Below are positions 29,079 to 41,289 of a stretch of 64,000 nucleotides of DNA, piece after piece. Below the pieces are notes generated by a model. The model was not told where the DNA came from, ran no database searches, and saw only the letters and a list, made by a program, of their open reading frames with translations. Made by a program: the position numbers and the translations under genes. The stretch is from Caulochytrium protostelioides (lineage: Eukaryota; Chytridiomycota; Caulochytriomycetes; Caulochytriales; Caulochytriaceae): the NCBI GenBank assembly GCA_003615045.1, contig ML014191.1, positions 1 to 64,000 of the forward strand, written 5' to 3'. Position 1 is the stretch's first letter, and each line of letters begins with the position of its first letter.

Positions 29079-30195
29079 GCTTTTTTGTGTTGGTCGACCA
29101 GCAGGGGGCTTAGACGTGCTTAAATAGTCTTGCCGGCCATTGCGTCGGTTCCATCATGACGGCCAGACACATACGCAGATGATCCGATCCGGTTGTTTTC
29201 GGCAATTGTCATGATACTTAAAGACCGTCGTTTTGTTTACGGGTATTCCTCGTTAAGAGGATCGAAAACCTTTTAGCTAGTTCATATTGCATCATCGAGA
29301 TTGAATATACAAATGGTGTTTTTTTTCCACGCCGTCTTAGGGTCGCCCGGCTGCATCATTCACATCGATCGATTGATCTGAGCTGGCAAGCAGCCGGCAT
29401 TGGTGCTGCTGGCAGCTGACACGGGCAGCGATGGACGGGTGGCGGAGTTTTCGTCGCCTTTTTACCTTTTCCTGCACACGATGACGTCGGCCGATCTTTC
29501 AGGGGGCCCCGCCGATCAGCCATCCAGTCGCTTTCTTTTCCCTCGAGCATCTACCACATCGTCACGCGCGTGCCATGAGGATGACTTTTCCCTAGCCCCA
29601 CAAACCCTTTCTGCCACATCCGTGCCGAATGGAAGTGCCCGATCTCCTTTTCTTCTCGGCACATCCGAGTTAACAGGAGAAATGGATTAGACAACGCCCA
29701 GAGGCGCTCCTGCCGGCATGGCAATCCTTCGGATCGAGAAAGATTGCCAGAAGGCCATCCAACAACGACAGACCCACCGGCACGATGCTCGTCTGCACGG
29801 TGATCGTCTGCACGGCGGGAGGAGAAACGCAATCGAGACCCCGCACCAGTACGGAATGCTGCGTAGGCCATCGCTGTCGCGCTCCCCTCTCCAGAACAAA
29901 ACCGCGCCATGGAATCTCTTCCGCTCAAGAGGACCTCGGATGGCACAACATTCGCTTTCCTGATCCTATACAGGAAATCCATTTACTTTGCTAATAATGC
30001 TCATGGAATGCAACATAGATATTGTGACATACCTCAGGTATGCTCGTCAATGCCCTCTTACTCGTCATCCCTAGATAGAATTCCTCACCCGCCTCCGCCC
30101 TTTCAGATTGCATTCACATTCTGCTCCCTTTATGCATGATTCCTGGCCCTCCTTGACTCTTCCCATTGCTCTGAGCCTCGCGCAGCCTACCTCAG
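29079..30195. other. Intergenic 5' of cyclin gene
   Basis: 1.1 kb of lower-GC DNA. Short frames on both strands near 29400-29982 show no domain. A pyrimidine-rich run ending acctcag immediately before the cyclin ATG (30130-30195) could be a splice acceptor for a 5' leader intron. Confidence 0.4.
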
Positions 30196-32973
30196 ATGTC
30201 CAGTCTGATTGCTCGGCTCTCGCACGCCCATCGATCCGAAGCGGCTGCTCTTTCGATTTCGACAGGCGCCTCGAAATCGTTTAGTGGCCCCGAGCCTCCA
30301 ACCGTCGCCTCCTCGCCCGCACCCGCCTCTGCTACGGCGTTGACCACCGCCCCGCAGCCGATCAGCATCACTGGCAACAACGCGTGCCCCCAGACGCATC
30401 GTCATAACCCCGCGGCCCAACAGCCGGTACTGCTGTCGCACTCCTTTCCACTCACCGGGTATCACGCCGTCTCGCTCCAAGCCTTCAGCACGTCGGGGCA
30501 CCCGTCCAGCATGAGCATCGCCATGCTGCTGAATGAATCGTCGAACAAGACGTTTCACCCTCCGACTCAACAGCAGCTGCAGTTGCAGCAGCATGATGAC
30601 GAAGAAGAGCATCGTGATGCTTTTAGCGGCACCAGCGACACGATCATGACGACAGCGGCCTCAGTCACGTCAGCGGCGACCGCCGGAGCTGGGACTGCCA
30701 ACCCCGCACCCCTACACGGGCCTGCCCCTGCGGCGGAAGCAGGTAGCATGGCCAATGCTGCCTCGATGGCCATATCTCACTGCGTGTTTCCTTCAGCTGC
30801 AGGCAACGGCGGAACGGGCATCGCTGGCGCTCAGTCGGGGCCGCTTGTGGCGCCTGTCGGAGGTGGGCCGATGCCCTTCGTGCTCAGTGGAAACGCGAAC
30901 AACAATAACACCAACGGGCCGATCCCGTCACGTGATGTCACCCAGGGCTTTAATCCCGATGCCGCCCTTCCGAACTTACCGAGCAACGAGGCGCCGACCG
31001 CTAATGCGAATGGGTGTGCTGGTGCCGCGCCGACCGCCACCATGGTGACGGTGTCGACGACCATCACAACCATGATCGGTCCCGGCCGTGCTGGCCATCG
31101 CATGCCAGTGCCGCCGCTTCCAGCCGCCCCCCTGGTCCTGCTGTCTTCGGCCGCCGCGCCGCCGCGTCTGGTTCCGTACTCCCCTCCGGACGTCAGCGTA
31201 GGACCGGACTTCATTGATCCCCTCGTGCAGCTCAGTGGCGGTCCCAACGCAAGTGGTGGGGGGACACGCAGCGGCGTGATGGAGAACATGTTGCCCGAGT
31301 ATGCCGAAGCTATCAGCAACTATTTGCGAGAGCTGGAGCCAGCGTCGCGGCCGGACCCTCGGTACCTTATTGGCGGCCCCGTGCCTGCCACAGCTACGGG
31401 TCTTATGCCTTCGGATGGCCGTCGTGGATCTCTGCAGCAGGAACCGTCACCGATCTCCTCGCCGGCCGTCCCGGCGGCTGGATCGCACGGCGAAGCGCCA
31501 GCTTCAAGCGCGCAAGCGGTGCAGGCCGCGTTGACGACGGCCCTGTCGGCGGGATCGGCCGGTCCAGCGTCGGCAACCGCCTCGTCGGCAGGTCCCGCGT
31601 CGACGGTCACATCGGCGACCGCTGCAACCTCGGCATCGGCCCAGCTGGCGATCGCCTCGCCGATGAGTGTGACCCCAGCGGCGCGCCGACTCTTGGTGAT
31701 CTGGATCATTGAGATATGCGAAGCGATTTATGCGCTCCCGGAGACGTTGTTTCTATGCATCAACCTTCTGGATCGCTACCTGTCGCAGCAGTTTTGGGAG
31801 CGAATGCAGAACCAAACGGCGCAGGAGCCGACGAACGCTGCGGAAGGCACGAGGACATCAGCCGAAGCGGAAGTCCGTCCCGCTGGCAAGCAGCCCATCC
31901 AGGTGGTGGGATTAGCGTGTCTCCTGATTGCGGCCAAGTTTGAAGAGATCCATCCGATCTCGGTGCGCGTCCTGGCGCAGATCACGAACGGTGAATTCAC
32001 CACCAAGGTAAGTGGACTGCTGACGTGAGATCGCGGAACAGAGCGCTGTGAGATGTTACTGATCATATCGATCATTTTTCTTGCCTCTGCCCCTGCAATG
32101 TTTGATGAATGTGTTGTGTGATTGTTCTACGCAACCGCAAGCAAATCACCCAAGCCGAGCGCACCATCCTGCACAAGCTCGAGTACATGGTGTCTATCTT
32201 TCCGAACCCGTACAACTTTCTCCGTCGTTGCAGCCTTGCCGACTTGCTTGACGTCAACACGCGCAACTTGTGCAAGTATCTGATGGAGATGGCACTTATT
32301 GATGAGCGCTTCATGACGATGGCCCCGAGCCTGATTGCCGCCGCCGCAATGCATTTTTCACGTTCCATCTACGAGAAGCCGCAGTGGGTAAGTGACCTTC
32401 GTGGTTCGTGCATGGCGCGAAAGGAAAGCGTCAACGCACTTGATTTGAATGACTCACCTCGCTCCCTGTATACTGATGCACTGGATAATCGATCGGATGG
32501 ATGACGATTCCTTTGACAATCCTCATCTGTAGACGCCGGTCATGCACCTGTATTCTGGCTATGCGGTGAGCGCGCTGCAGCCGTGCATCCGCCTCTTCTG
32601 CCGGTTCCTCGCCGATAAGCACAGCGAAGGGTATCAGACGCTGTACCGCAAATACGGTCGCGTGCGGTACTCGCGCGTGAGCCTCAAGCTCGAAAAATGG
32701 CTTGAGACGCAGCGCACGAAACGCTACCAGGCCGTGATGTCGCACCGCCAGCAACAGCAGCAGCAACAGCAAGCTGCCGCGGCCGCGGCGGCCGCCGCAG
32801 CTGCGGCAGCGGCCGCGACGGCCATGACGGACAACAGCGCTCGCACGCAGGGCCGGTCGGAGGACTTGGGAAATTACAGCTTTGCCGACACGTCGCAGAG
32901 TCTCGAGCTTATGGTGCTCGACCCCCCGCGTTACCACACAGCCGTTGCCGTCGCTGTAGGCCAATCGCACTAG
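30196..32973 (+). CDS. B-type (mitotic) cyclin, three exons
   Basis: 832 residues from exons 30196-32007, 32142-32387 and 32533-32973; both introns are GTAAGT...AG in phase 0. Residues 1-470 are low complexity. The cyclin fold starts with MLPEYAEAISNYLRELE, then the N-terminal box RRLLVIWIIEICEAIYALPE, LCINLLDRYLSQQF, VVGLACLLIAAKFEEIHPIS and, across intron 1, TNGEFTTK/QITQAERTIL. The C-terminal box has FPNPYNFLRRCSLADLLD, KYLMEMALIDERF and PSLIAAAAMHF, then after intron 2 TPVMHLYSGYAVSALQP. These are A/B-cyclin signatures, here with an unusual ~45-residue Thr/Ala/Glu insertion between helices 2 and 3 of the first box. It ends with poly-Gln/poly-Ala and a short acidic tail. No clean destruction box was seen; one RGSL near 412 is weak. 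It binds and activates Cdk1 in mitosis. Confidence 0.88.
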
Positions 32974-34685
32974 CATACCTTGGTCGACTGTCCTATCCGA
33001 CGCCCGCCATGGGGCAACGCCGGCGATAGCTAGCATTCACGTTTGTGAATAGAACCCGATACAAACCACTACTCCGACATCACCTCGTACCCGCAAAAGG
33101 CATCGCACAGGATGCGATGCTCTCATTAGACCCTAGACCTTCATTCATTTTATAGGCGAGAGCGGCATCCTCGCACGGCATGGCCGTTAATCTAAGTATA
33201 GCGAGGAATGCCGGACGGTCCTCATTATTTTCCATTATTTCACGCATCCATTTGATTCCCTTCTCTGCCTCGAAACACTGATCCACATAAGACCCCAATT
33301 CACCTCAAACACCCCGTTGGGAAGAAGCCATGGGAAGCGAGAGAGGAATGAAAAGGCAAGGTACGAGTGGAAAGGGAGATATGTAACTGATGATAGGAGA
33401 GACCAAGCCGAAAAAAAAAGATGGAGTCTGGCTGAAGTAACGGAAAGTTGGTGGGAACAATGAGCGACGGAGGGAAAAGAACTGTGCGGCAAGATATTGT
33501 CAGATCTCATCAGTGACCATCAGAAGAGCGGGTCTGAGTTGCAAAAATGAGAAAGATTGCGGTTTCTGGTCTGACACCCGATCTCGACGGTACTGTTTGC
33601 CCCCACAAGGAGGACAAACATCTACTCTTCTTTCTCCAATCCCTCCCGTGAAGGAGGGTTAAAATCCGCGCGGCGTCAGGGACCACTCCATGCACACACC
33701 CGAAGGCATACACATGGAAAACACTGTCTATCCGAAGCAACCATGACAGTCGTCGGAAAGTGGGTCTAGCGGGCGGGGCTTTAATAGAGAAAGGTCTTCC
33801 TGGAGAACCCTCCTCTTCCCGTCCAGTACGACCTGCATCAAGCGTCTACGCGTTCAAATACATGTGCGCAACCGGAACTCGAGCAGGTTTCGGGATGAAT
33901 CGAGGTCGATGCTAACACCTGCCTGTTCTGTGCGGTATTTATAGACATTTGCGAGCGTCGCGGCACCGCATCAATGTGGCGCGGTCCGCTGCGCCATGTT
34001 TATGTCGATTCAGTCATGAGCTGTGTCGATGTTGCTGTGAGCGGGGCGTGCATAGCGACGTGGCTTAGTTTGAAGTTGCCCAGCCACCAATCAAAACTCC
34101 GATAGCATTTAGCGCGTTCCCTATCGAGGGCGAGGCGGATGTCTACTAGTTTGCGATCATCGAAATATGACTACCGCTACGTCCAAGCCGAGCAGCCTTA
34201 GGTTGATGCCTTTACAGCAGCTACATAAAATTCACGATATAGTGACTTCGTATCTGCGCTCTGAAAACATACTATGACACGAACCGACGACGGGTAAATG
34301 AAAATCATTTCCGTCTGATGTCCATGATTGCCTAAACACTTCATGGCCGTTTCACACGCTTTGGTGCCGCGAAGGTCAGCCAAGATCGACGCGGGCTTAG
34401 CAGGGGCTTTTGGGGGCCGATAAAGCATGATTCCCGTCGGTAACTTTCATCGGAACACCGGGGCCGAGCGAAACATAAAGTTAGGGAGTGCGCAAATGCT
34501 CCAGCGTCCCCAAATATAATCTGTGCTGAACCACGATTGTGCTCCCTGTCGCGTCTCCGCGTCCCGTTCCGCATACCGACAGCGACCCGCTTCCAGCTCG
34601 CGCGAGCCACTGACGGCTTGCCGGCGCCCTTTTCTTCCCCGCGATCGTTCTGACGGATACGCGACGGATCGCCCTGGTTTGCGCG
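32974..34685. other. Lower-GC intergenic region
   Basis: 1.7 kb with no gene I can support. On the minus strand, short frames near 33080-33298 (…KGIKWMREIMENNEDRPAFL) and 34198-34428 (…ETAMKCLGNHGHQTEM) have protein-like composition but no upstream exon or family match. The right end should hold the Mgm101 promoter. Confidence 0.35.
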
Positions 34686-35918
34686 ATGGCGACACTAGCG
34701 TCTGCATGGATGATCGTGCGGCGCGCTCGGCTCATGGACGCGTGGCCAAGCTTGCCGATGCGTCTCGTGCACCGGGCGCCTCGTCTCGCGCCATCATGGG
34801 CATTTTATAGCACGCCAACAGCGGCTGCGCGGCGACGGCGGCCATCCTCGCGCCGCATGGGTGGCATCGCGCCGCTGTCGACCATGCCCGTCAGCACCGC
34901 GCCGGTGAATGCCGCAGTGGATGCGACGGCGCGATGGGTCCAGGCGGCGACGCGGGAGCCCGTCACCCTCGAGCAGGCCGCCGCCCTGAGCGCGCCGCTG
35001 CGTGCTGATGAGATCACGGTCGACCCCCTCAGCGGCCTGACCTACCTTCGTCTCAGCGGTTATCTTGCGCGCCTAAAGGCGGCCTTTGGTGACGGTAAGT
35101 CTCGATTCGGTCTCACTTTTGTCAGAGATTTTCGTGCTCTAAAGCAAAGGCATGGACCACTGGGTTGTGTCTCACCACCGGTCTGCGATTGATGCATCGG
35201 GACTCACCGCGCGTTCTGTCGTGTGCTTGATGCGAAAATGATGCCCACACCGTCTTATGGACAACGCTTCGCTATGGACACGCGCTATCATGGTGAAACA
35301 GACTGGTTCCTGATGCGATGCGACTCGCCCAGCGATCATCACGACTCGGCTCCGACGCCAACGTTCGACCATGTTGTGGACATCGGATTGGCACGCGGTC
35401 CCAACCCCGGGATCCACGCACCGGCCGCCGATGCGGCCCTCACGAGTCGGCTGACCGCCATCACGACCGTCGTGTGCGCTCTTCCCACTGACGCATTCCT
35501 GCCGCCGGTCATCTCTCGCCCTCCAACAGCACCCTCTTCTGTCGCTCAGCCGAAATTGATAGTCGTGCCGCCCCCGCTCCACTTGCTGGACGCGCCGACC
35601 CCCAAGGAGTTGATGCGATTGCAGCGCCACCTCGGACCCGGCTGGCGCGCTGTCGACCCCAGCCACGAAAACGATGGGCCACGGGACGGTGAGGCGATGC
35701 CGCCATGGGTCGCGGTGGCCATGACGGCGCTCGTCCGGCTTGGCAAGGACCTCGGCATCGCGCTGGAGCTCTGGGAGGCGGGCGTCGCCGGCAGGCTCCG
35801 CGATCAGGGACCATACGTACGAGTCTGGGTCAGTGCAGCGCCCAACGCCACGGGAGCCAAGGGAGCCAAGAAAGCCGCCCAGGGCCGATACCAGTGGGTG
35901 CGCAAATCCGCGACATAA
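34686..35918 (+). CDS. Mgm101 mitochondrial recombinase
   Basis: 341 residues from exons 34686-35094 and 35302-35918; intron GTAAGT...ACAG, phase 1. Mgm101 is a Rad52-like annealing protein that maintains and repairs mitochondrial DNA. Exon 1 begins with an Arg-rich, acid-free presequence (MIVRRARLMDAWPSLPMRLV) and the core opens LSAPLRADEITVDPLSGLTY then LARLKAAFGD; the junction gives DDWFLMRC, matching the family's AFGxGGWGL. The final block VRLGKDLGIALELWEAG equals the invariant CCKDLGIASELWDP, and the basic tail RYQWVRKSAT fits. Between IGLARGPNP (family VSVARGEQD) and the KDLGIA block is an unusual ~110-residue insertion of Pro/Ala-rich sequence. The two N-terminal Cys usual in RCCKDLG are absent (RLGKDLG). 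Confidence 0.83.
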
Positions 35919-36093
35919 CATCCGTGCAATAGATGCCAACATGATCGAACCATACAGAGTGAAAAGCCTACAGAGATTGAGCCATACAGAGAGAAGGCCA
36001 GCTCCAAAAATGTCTGGGCCGATCAGAAACCCTCGGTCGCGAGTATCCACAGCACGAAAGGGGGAGGGGAGGGGGGGGGGGCACCTAAGCATA

Positions 36094-39000
36094 CTAGAAA
36101 TGCGGGCGCGATGACGGCGGCGGCAGGCCCGTCGCCGAGGCGGTCGTGTTGCCTTGCGCGCCGACGCCAGGGTCCGGCACGGTCCCGGCAACAATGCCCT
36201 TCTGGCCCCCGCCAACGTGCAGCGCCACCAGCGGCGGGCTCCGCTCCGCTAGGATACCCATGGCCTCCTTCACGGAAGCAGTCGCCTCATCCTGCTGGAG
36301 CAATTCGAGCATCCCCGACGTGCTTGGACGCGGTATGGGGGCCGCGGCCTGCGAATTAATGGCGTCGCCGTCGTTGCCGTTGCCGTTGCCGCTGTCTTCA
36401 CCGTCGTCGTCATCGTCGTCGTCGCCATCTGAGGCGTCGTCGTCATCGTCGCCGTCCGAGGCATCGGAGGGTTCGACATCATCGTCGTCGTCGCCGACAC
36501 CGCCGTCCGTCGACCCGGCGCCCGTCGTGCCGCCCGGCGTGGCCGCCGCATCGACAGCCGCCGTCTCGGACACGCACCGTGAGGTTTCAGTCGAGGCCTG
36601 GGTCGCATCGTCCGACAGGGACAGCTCCGTGATACCCGACGTCGCGGAGAGACCCGCCAGCCGGAGCCGCTTGTTCGGACTCATGGCGAATATGGCCGAC
36701 GGCGTCATGAGCCCCGCGGCGGCACTCGTGGGCGGCGCGGCGCCTGCGGCGGACACGGGCGCCCCAAAGCCGTCCGGCGCCATGGACGCGAGCAGCTCGC
36801 CAGAGCCGAGGAGCGAGCCGATAAACAGCGAAGCCGGAATCTCGGGCGTCGCCGCCCCCGGGGCTGCCGAGCCCGCCGGAACGCCGTCGGCGCCCACCCC
36901 AGGCGCGGTGCCCGCAGGACCCGAGCTCGCGATGCCCATCTGCTGCAGCTCCACCAGGAACGACGCTGTCGTGTCGTGGGCGACTTGGCGCGGGAGGTTG
37001 CGCGACTGCTGCGGAAAGATGTGGGCCAGCGCGAGCGCCTGCGTGAGCGGTGAGGCGGCGCCCTGCGATACAAGGCCCGGGGCCCCGCTGCCCGCGGAGC
37101 TCGTGAGCAACGCACCGGGACCCCCTGATCCGTTGCTGCCACTCGCAGCAACCGGCGCCAGCGCGAGCAGGTTGGCCGTGTCGTCACGCCGCAGGTAGCC
37201 GTAACGCTGGAGGACGTCGAAGAGCCCCGGCATCGCGAACGGCTTGGCCAAGATATCGTTCATGCCGTTCGCGAGGTAGGTCAGCACGTCGTGCTCCGTC
37301 GTATTACTCGTCATCGAGATAATGGGTGTCATTTGGTCAAACTGGCGGATGCGCATCGTGGCCGCCACGCCGTCCAAGTTCGGCATCACGACGTCCATAA
37401 GCACGATATCGTACTTCTTGCCGCCCATCTGCCGCACGGCGTCTAAGCCATCGACGGCAATGTCGAATGAGCACCCAAAGATGTTGAGCAGCTTCGCCGA
37501 GACTTTGCGGCAGACTTCGTCGTCCTCCACCAGCAGCACTCGTGGCGGCGTCACGGCCCAGTTCGGCGTAAACCGCGACGGGTTACGGGAGCCCATGGCC
37601 GCCGACGCCGCAGGGGCGTTTCCGCTCGACCCGGCAGCCGAACCCGCAGGTGCGTTCGATGCCGACGCGGCCGACACGTTGACCGCGGCGGCCGCCGCCG
37701 AAGCGGACGCGGACCCCGAGGCCGAGGCCAATGGCGGTGCCGCTGATTTCATGGCGTCGCCCGAGGCGGCAAACAGTGCCCCGGCGTCCTGGAAAAGCAT
37801 TGTGTTGGATCCGATAAGGATGCTTTCGAGCAGCGCTGCAGGGTTGAGGGTCGGCGGGAATGGATCCTGTGCCGGCACGGCCGCGGCCTGCAGCCGCACC
37901 GGACCGCTGCCGAACGGTTTAGAGGCCATGGAAGCCCGTTGGCTTGGCACGCTGTCACTGCCATCTGAAGCGGTGTTGCGCAACGTGGCGTCGGACTGCG
38001 AGGCACGGTGCTGCGGCTGCTTGCCCTGGCGCCGCTCGGACCACTTGCGCTTGTTAGCGGTGTTCGCGGCGGTGATGCCGTGGGGATTAGACGCTGCGAG
38101 CGGCGACGTGGCCAAAGGCGCATCCATGAACGTGGCGGCGCTGCCATCGTAGCGAACGGCGCGGTAGGTCGCGGAGGCCGCTGTGGAAGGCACATCGGCG
38201 GCCGTCGCGACCGTCATGCGTGTGGCCGACGCCGCCGGCGTAGTCGTGGCCGACACGCCGGGGAAGCTTGTCGTAGCCGCAACTGCGGCCACCGACGCCG
38301 TGGCAGCCGACGCAGAGCCCATCGGAGTGCGCACCGACGCAAGCGCGGAAGCGACATGCTGCCGGATCGCATCGCCGTTGGGCAGCGTCGCGGCCAGCGT
38401 GTCCACGAGCTGCCGGATCACGCGGTCCTGCGTGGCCAACCCGACGCGGAAGGTCTCCAGTTCGGCGACCACCATCGCGTGGTTCTTGGACAGCATCGTA
38501 ATGTGTGATGCGAGGTCGGATTGCAGCGCCGTGAGCGACTTGATGCGTGTGAGCAGGTCTTCGGTACGGACGGGCGATGCGGCGTCGGGGCAGGCCGTGT
38601 CGGCGCCATCCAGCCCGTGGGAGGGCGGCGTCGACGTCAGAAGGGCCGTCAGACCCATCGCCGAGGCCGCCGCCGAGGCCGTCGAGGCCGCCGCGGCTGC
38701 GGTGCTGCTGTCGCTCGCGCGGGAGGCGGCGGCGGTGGTGGCGGTCGCGACGGCCGACGTGGAGCGCGGTGTCAAAGGCGTGGACGGGCTCAGGGCAGCC
38801 GCCCCGGGCGACCGGGGTGTCGAGAGCATGTGGTCTTCTGCATGGCGGGCGTCCGAGCTTGGGGGCGGCGTGTACAGCGCCGGCGGCGGCCGTGTGGGAC
38901 CCCCCGAGGCCGACGCCGATGAAGACAGGCCCTGCTGCGGTTGCTGTGCTTGGGTATGCGACTGCGACTGCAACGACGACGATGACGGTGGCGGCGGCGG

Positions 39001-40111
39001 CGGCGGCGGCGGCGCGTGGGAGGGGCTCTGGCCGTGGTAGGAGGTCATGTGGTGCGGCGACTGGAGCGGTGGTGGCGCCGAAGAATGTGACGTGGCGGCG
39101 GGTGGCGGGTGCGCATGCCGGTGATGGAGATGCATCGAGGAGGCCGACCGGGCAGGCGGCGGCGGCGGCTGGCCGTCAAGCGGGGACCGGTCCATCGGCC
39201 CGCCGTGCCCACCATGCCCGCCGTGGCTGTTCATTCTCGGCAGCGGCGACCGTGGCGGGCCGCCAGCGCTCCCATACGACGAGGTCTCTTCGGGCGTCGG
39301 CATGTCCATACTCGTCGACAGGCTCTGCGATGACGCCGACTGAGACCGCGAAAAGGTGCTAATGGCCGGGTAGGGCGGCGCGGCATCGTGGTCGCCGTGG
39401 ACGAGCGGATGCGGCGCGTTGCCACCACCACGATCATTGGCGCCCGTGGCATGAGCGCCGCCGGCGTGGTGTATCGAATGCGCGCTGTGGGCGCCATGGG
39501 CGCCGTGAGTGGGTATATCGGACACCGCTCGGGGCGACATCATGGCCATGGATGGCGTGGCGTCCCCCAGGCCCACGAGCCCCATGTCAGCATGCATGTG
39601 GTGGTGGAGCGCGTTGACCGGGATCGGATGCCCCGCGGCGAGCCGTTGCGCCACCAGCTGCTCGTCACGAGCCTTGCGCATTTGCTGCGCCACCGCGCGG
39701 ACCTGCGCGTTCTTCTGCTTGTTTTTGGGAATCTTGCGCCGAATGAGTTCGAGCAGCTCGAAGCGGCCGTAGACGAAGTGCTCGTGGTGGAACTCCCAGG
39801 CCTGGTCGCCGTAGAATCGACGGTCTTCTGAGTGCTTGATCTTGTGGAAGTCGTATTTGTTGAGCTGGCGCACAAAACTCGCGAAGTTGTTGTGCTTGAA
39901 GTGCTTCGGCAAAATCACTTGGGAAAAGAACGTCGTGTCCTTCACGACAAACGTCGTGCCGTCATGGCCCCACGAGCATACTTTGCTGATCGATACGTCG
40001 TCCAGCATCCGGAAGAGTTTCTTGACAAAGTCCGGTGCGCCCGTGCCGACAGGCTGTCGGCGCGACTTGGCCGGCGGCGGGGCCATCGAGGCGAAATGGC
40101 CCGTCGACGGG

Positions 40112-40155
<44 letters not shown>

Positions 40156-40742
40156 AGAGAGCGGCGGGGCGTTCGCATGAACAGTGGCGCCGGCGCCAAT
40201 ACCATGAGCGACGCCGCCGCTGCCCGGCGGCGCGAACGCAGGCTGGGGCGGCACTGGGTGCGGGTGTGGGGCTTCCAGGGACCGGCGGTCGGCGGCATGG
40301 AAGGTGTTGGAGGGCGACGCGGCGGCGCCGGATGGCGAGCGGCCAATAGTGCCGGCGCTAGTGCTGTGGGCGTGGTCGAATGAGGTGATCAGGCCCATGC
40401 CGCTGGAGGCGCCCGATCCCGATGGCGCATTACCACTACTGTTCGCGAGGGGCTCGTGGCGGTTGAGGTTCGACTCAAGTGCAAGCTTGTGGTCCAGCGG
40501 CGCCGCGCTGCCCGAGTGGCCGCTGCTCAGATGCGCGACTGGATACCGTGAGGGTTGCGGCGAGCTGCTGTGGCGCAGGTGCAGGGGGATCGTGATTTGC
40601 GGGTGCGCAGGTTGATTGGACGGCACATAAGACGGCAAGTATGGCTGCTGTTGCTGTTGCTGCATCAGCTGTTGTTGCTGTTGTTGCAAAGGATGCTGCT
40701 GATGCCGTAACGACTGCTGCTGCTGCTGTTGTTGTTGTTGTC

Positions 40743-40792
<50 letters not shown>

Positions 40793-40817
40793 AGTTGCTG
40801 GAGCTGCTGCTGCTGTA

Positions 40818-40852
<35 letters not shown>

Positions 40853-41289
40853 AGGGCCAGCCCGCGTGACTCCGCATGGAGACGCTGCGATGACGGTTGT
40901 GGTGGCTGGTGTTGCGAAGGAGACTGCTGCTGCTGCTCCAACGGGTGATACGTCTCGTACCGCGTCGGCGTTCCTAACTTGCTCTGGGCAGCATATCCAT
41001 TCTGGGCATATGCCTGCTGCTGCTGCTGCTGCTGCAACTGCTGATGGGCTTGCTGTTGTTGTTGCTGCTGCTGTTGCTGCTGCTGGCTAAGTGTCATCTT
41101 GTGCCAAGGCGGCTGTGCACTGCTGCTCATCTCATGGAAGTGGACGGGGTTGCCACCACTGTGCATGGCGTAGTTGAAAGCCATGGGGGCCGCCGAGGCC
41201 GTGCCAGCGGCCGCGCTGTCGGCGCTGTACATGATGCACGTGCGGGCCACGAAATCCTGGTTTCCGCAATCCGGACCCGAATCAGGCAC
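36094..41289 (-). CDS. Skn7-type HSF/response-regulator transcription factor
   Basis: 1731 residues, far longer than the 400-700 usual for Skn7/Prr1. An HSF DNA-binding domain occupies about 415-530: DFVKKLFRMLDDVS, CSWGHDGTTFVVKD, ILPKHFKHNNFASFVRQLNK then YDFHKI. A short coiled coil (SLTALQSDLASHITMLSKNH) follows near 920. The receiver domain is near 1243-1368: VLLVEDDEVCRKVSAKLL, the phospho-acceptor D1299 in DIVLMDVVMPNLDG, the conserved Thr/Ser region ISMTSNTTE and the Lys in ILAKPF. It acts downstream of a histidine kinase phosphorelay in oxidative and osmotic stress. The N-terminal 400 residues are extremely Gln-rich (several ctg/ttg tracts between 40640 and 41090). The linker and tail are Ala/Ser/Asp-rich. 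Translation could also start at residue 20 (41232). Confidence 0.92.
40113..40155. repeat. (CTG)n tract encoding poly-Gln
   Basis: Fourteen pure ctg triplets; minus-strand cag codons give a poly-Gln run just before the HSF domain of Skn7. Longer, less pure ctg/ttg tracts lie at about 40640-41090. Confidence 0.95.

Noticed and set aside
33080-33298. Minus-strand frame with balanced composition
   Set aside because: 72 codons, no family, no upstream exon with a fitting phase; upstream sequence is pyrimidine-rich and non-coding in appearance.
34198-34428. Minus-strand frame reading CLGNHGHQTEMIFIYP
   Set aside because: Protein-like but isolated, with no recognisable domain and overlapping the probable Mgm101 promoter.
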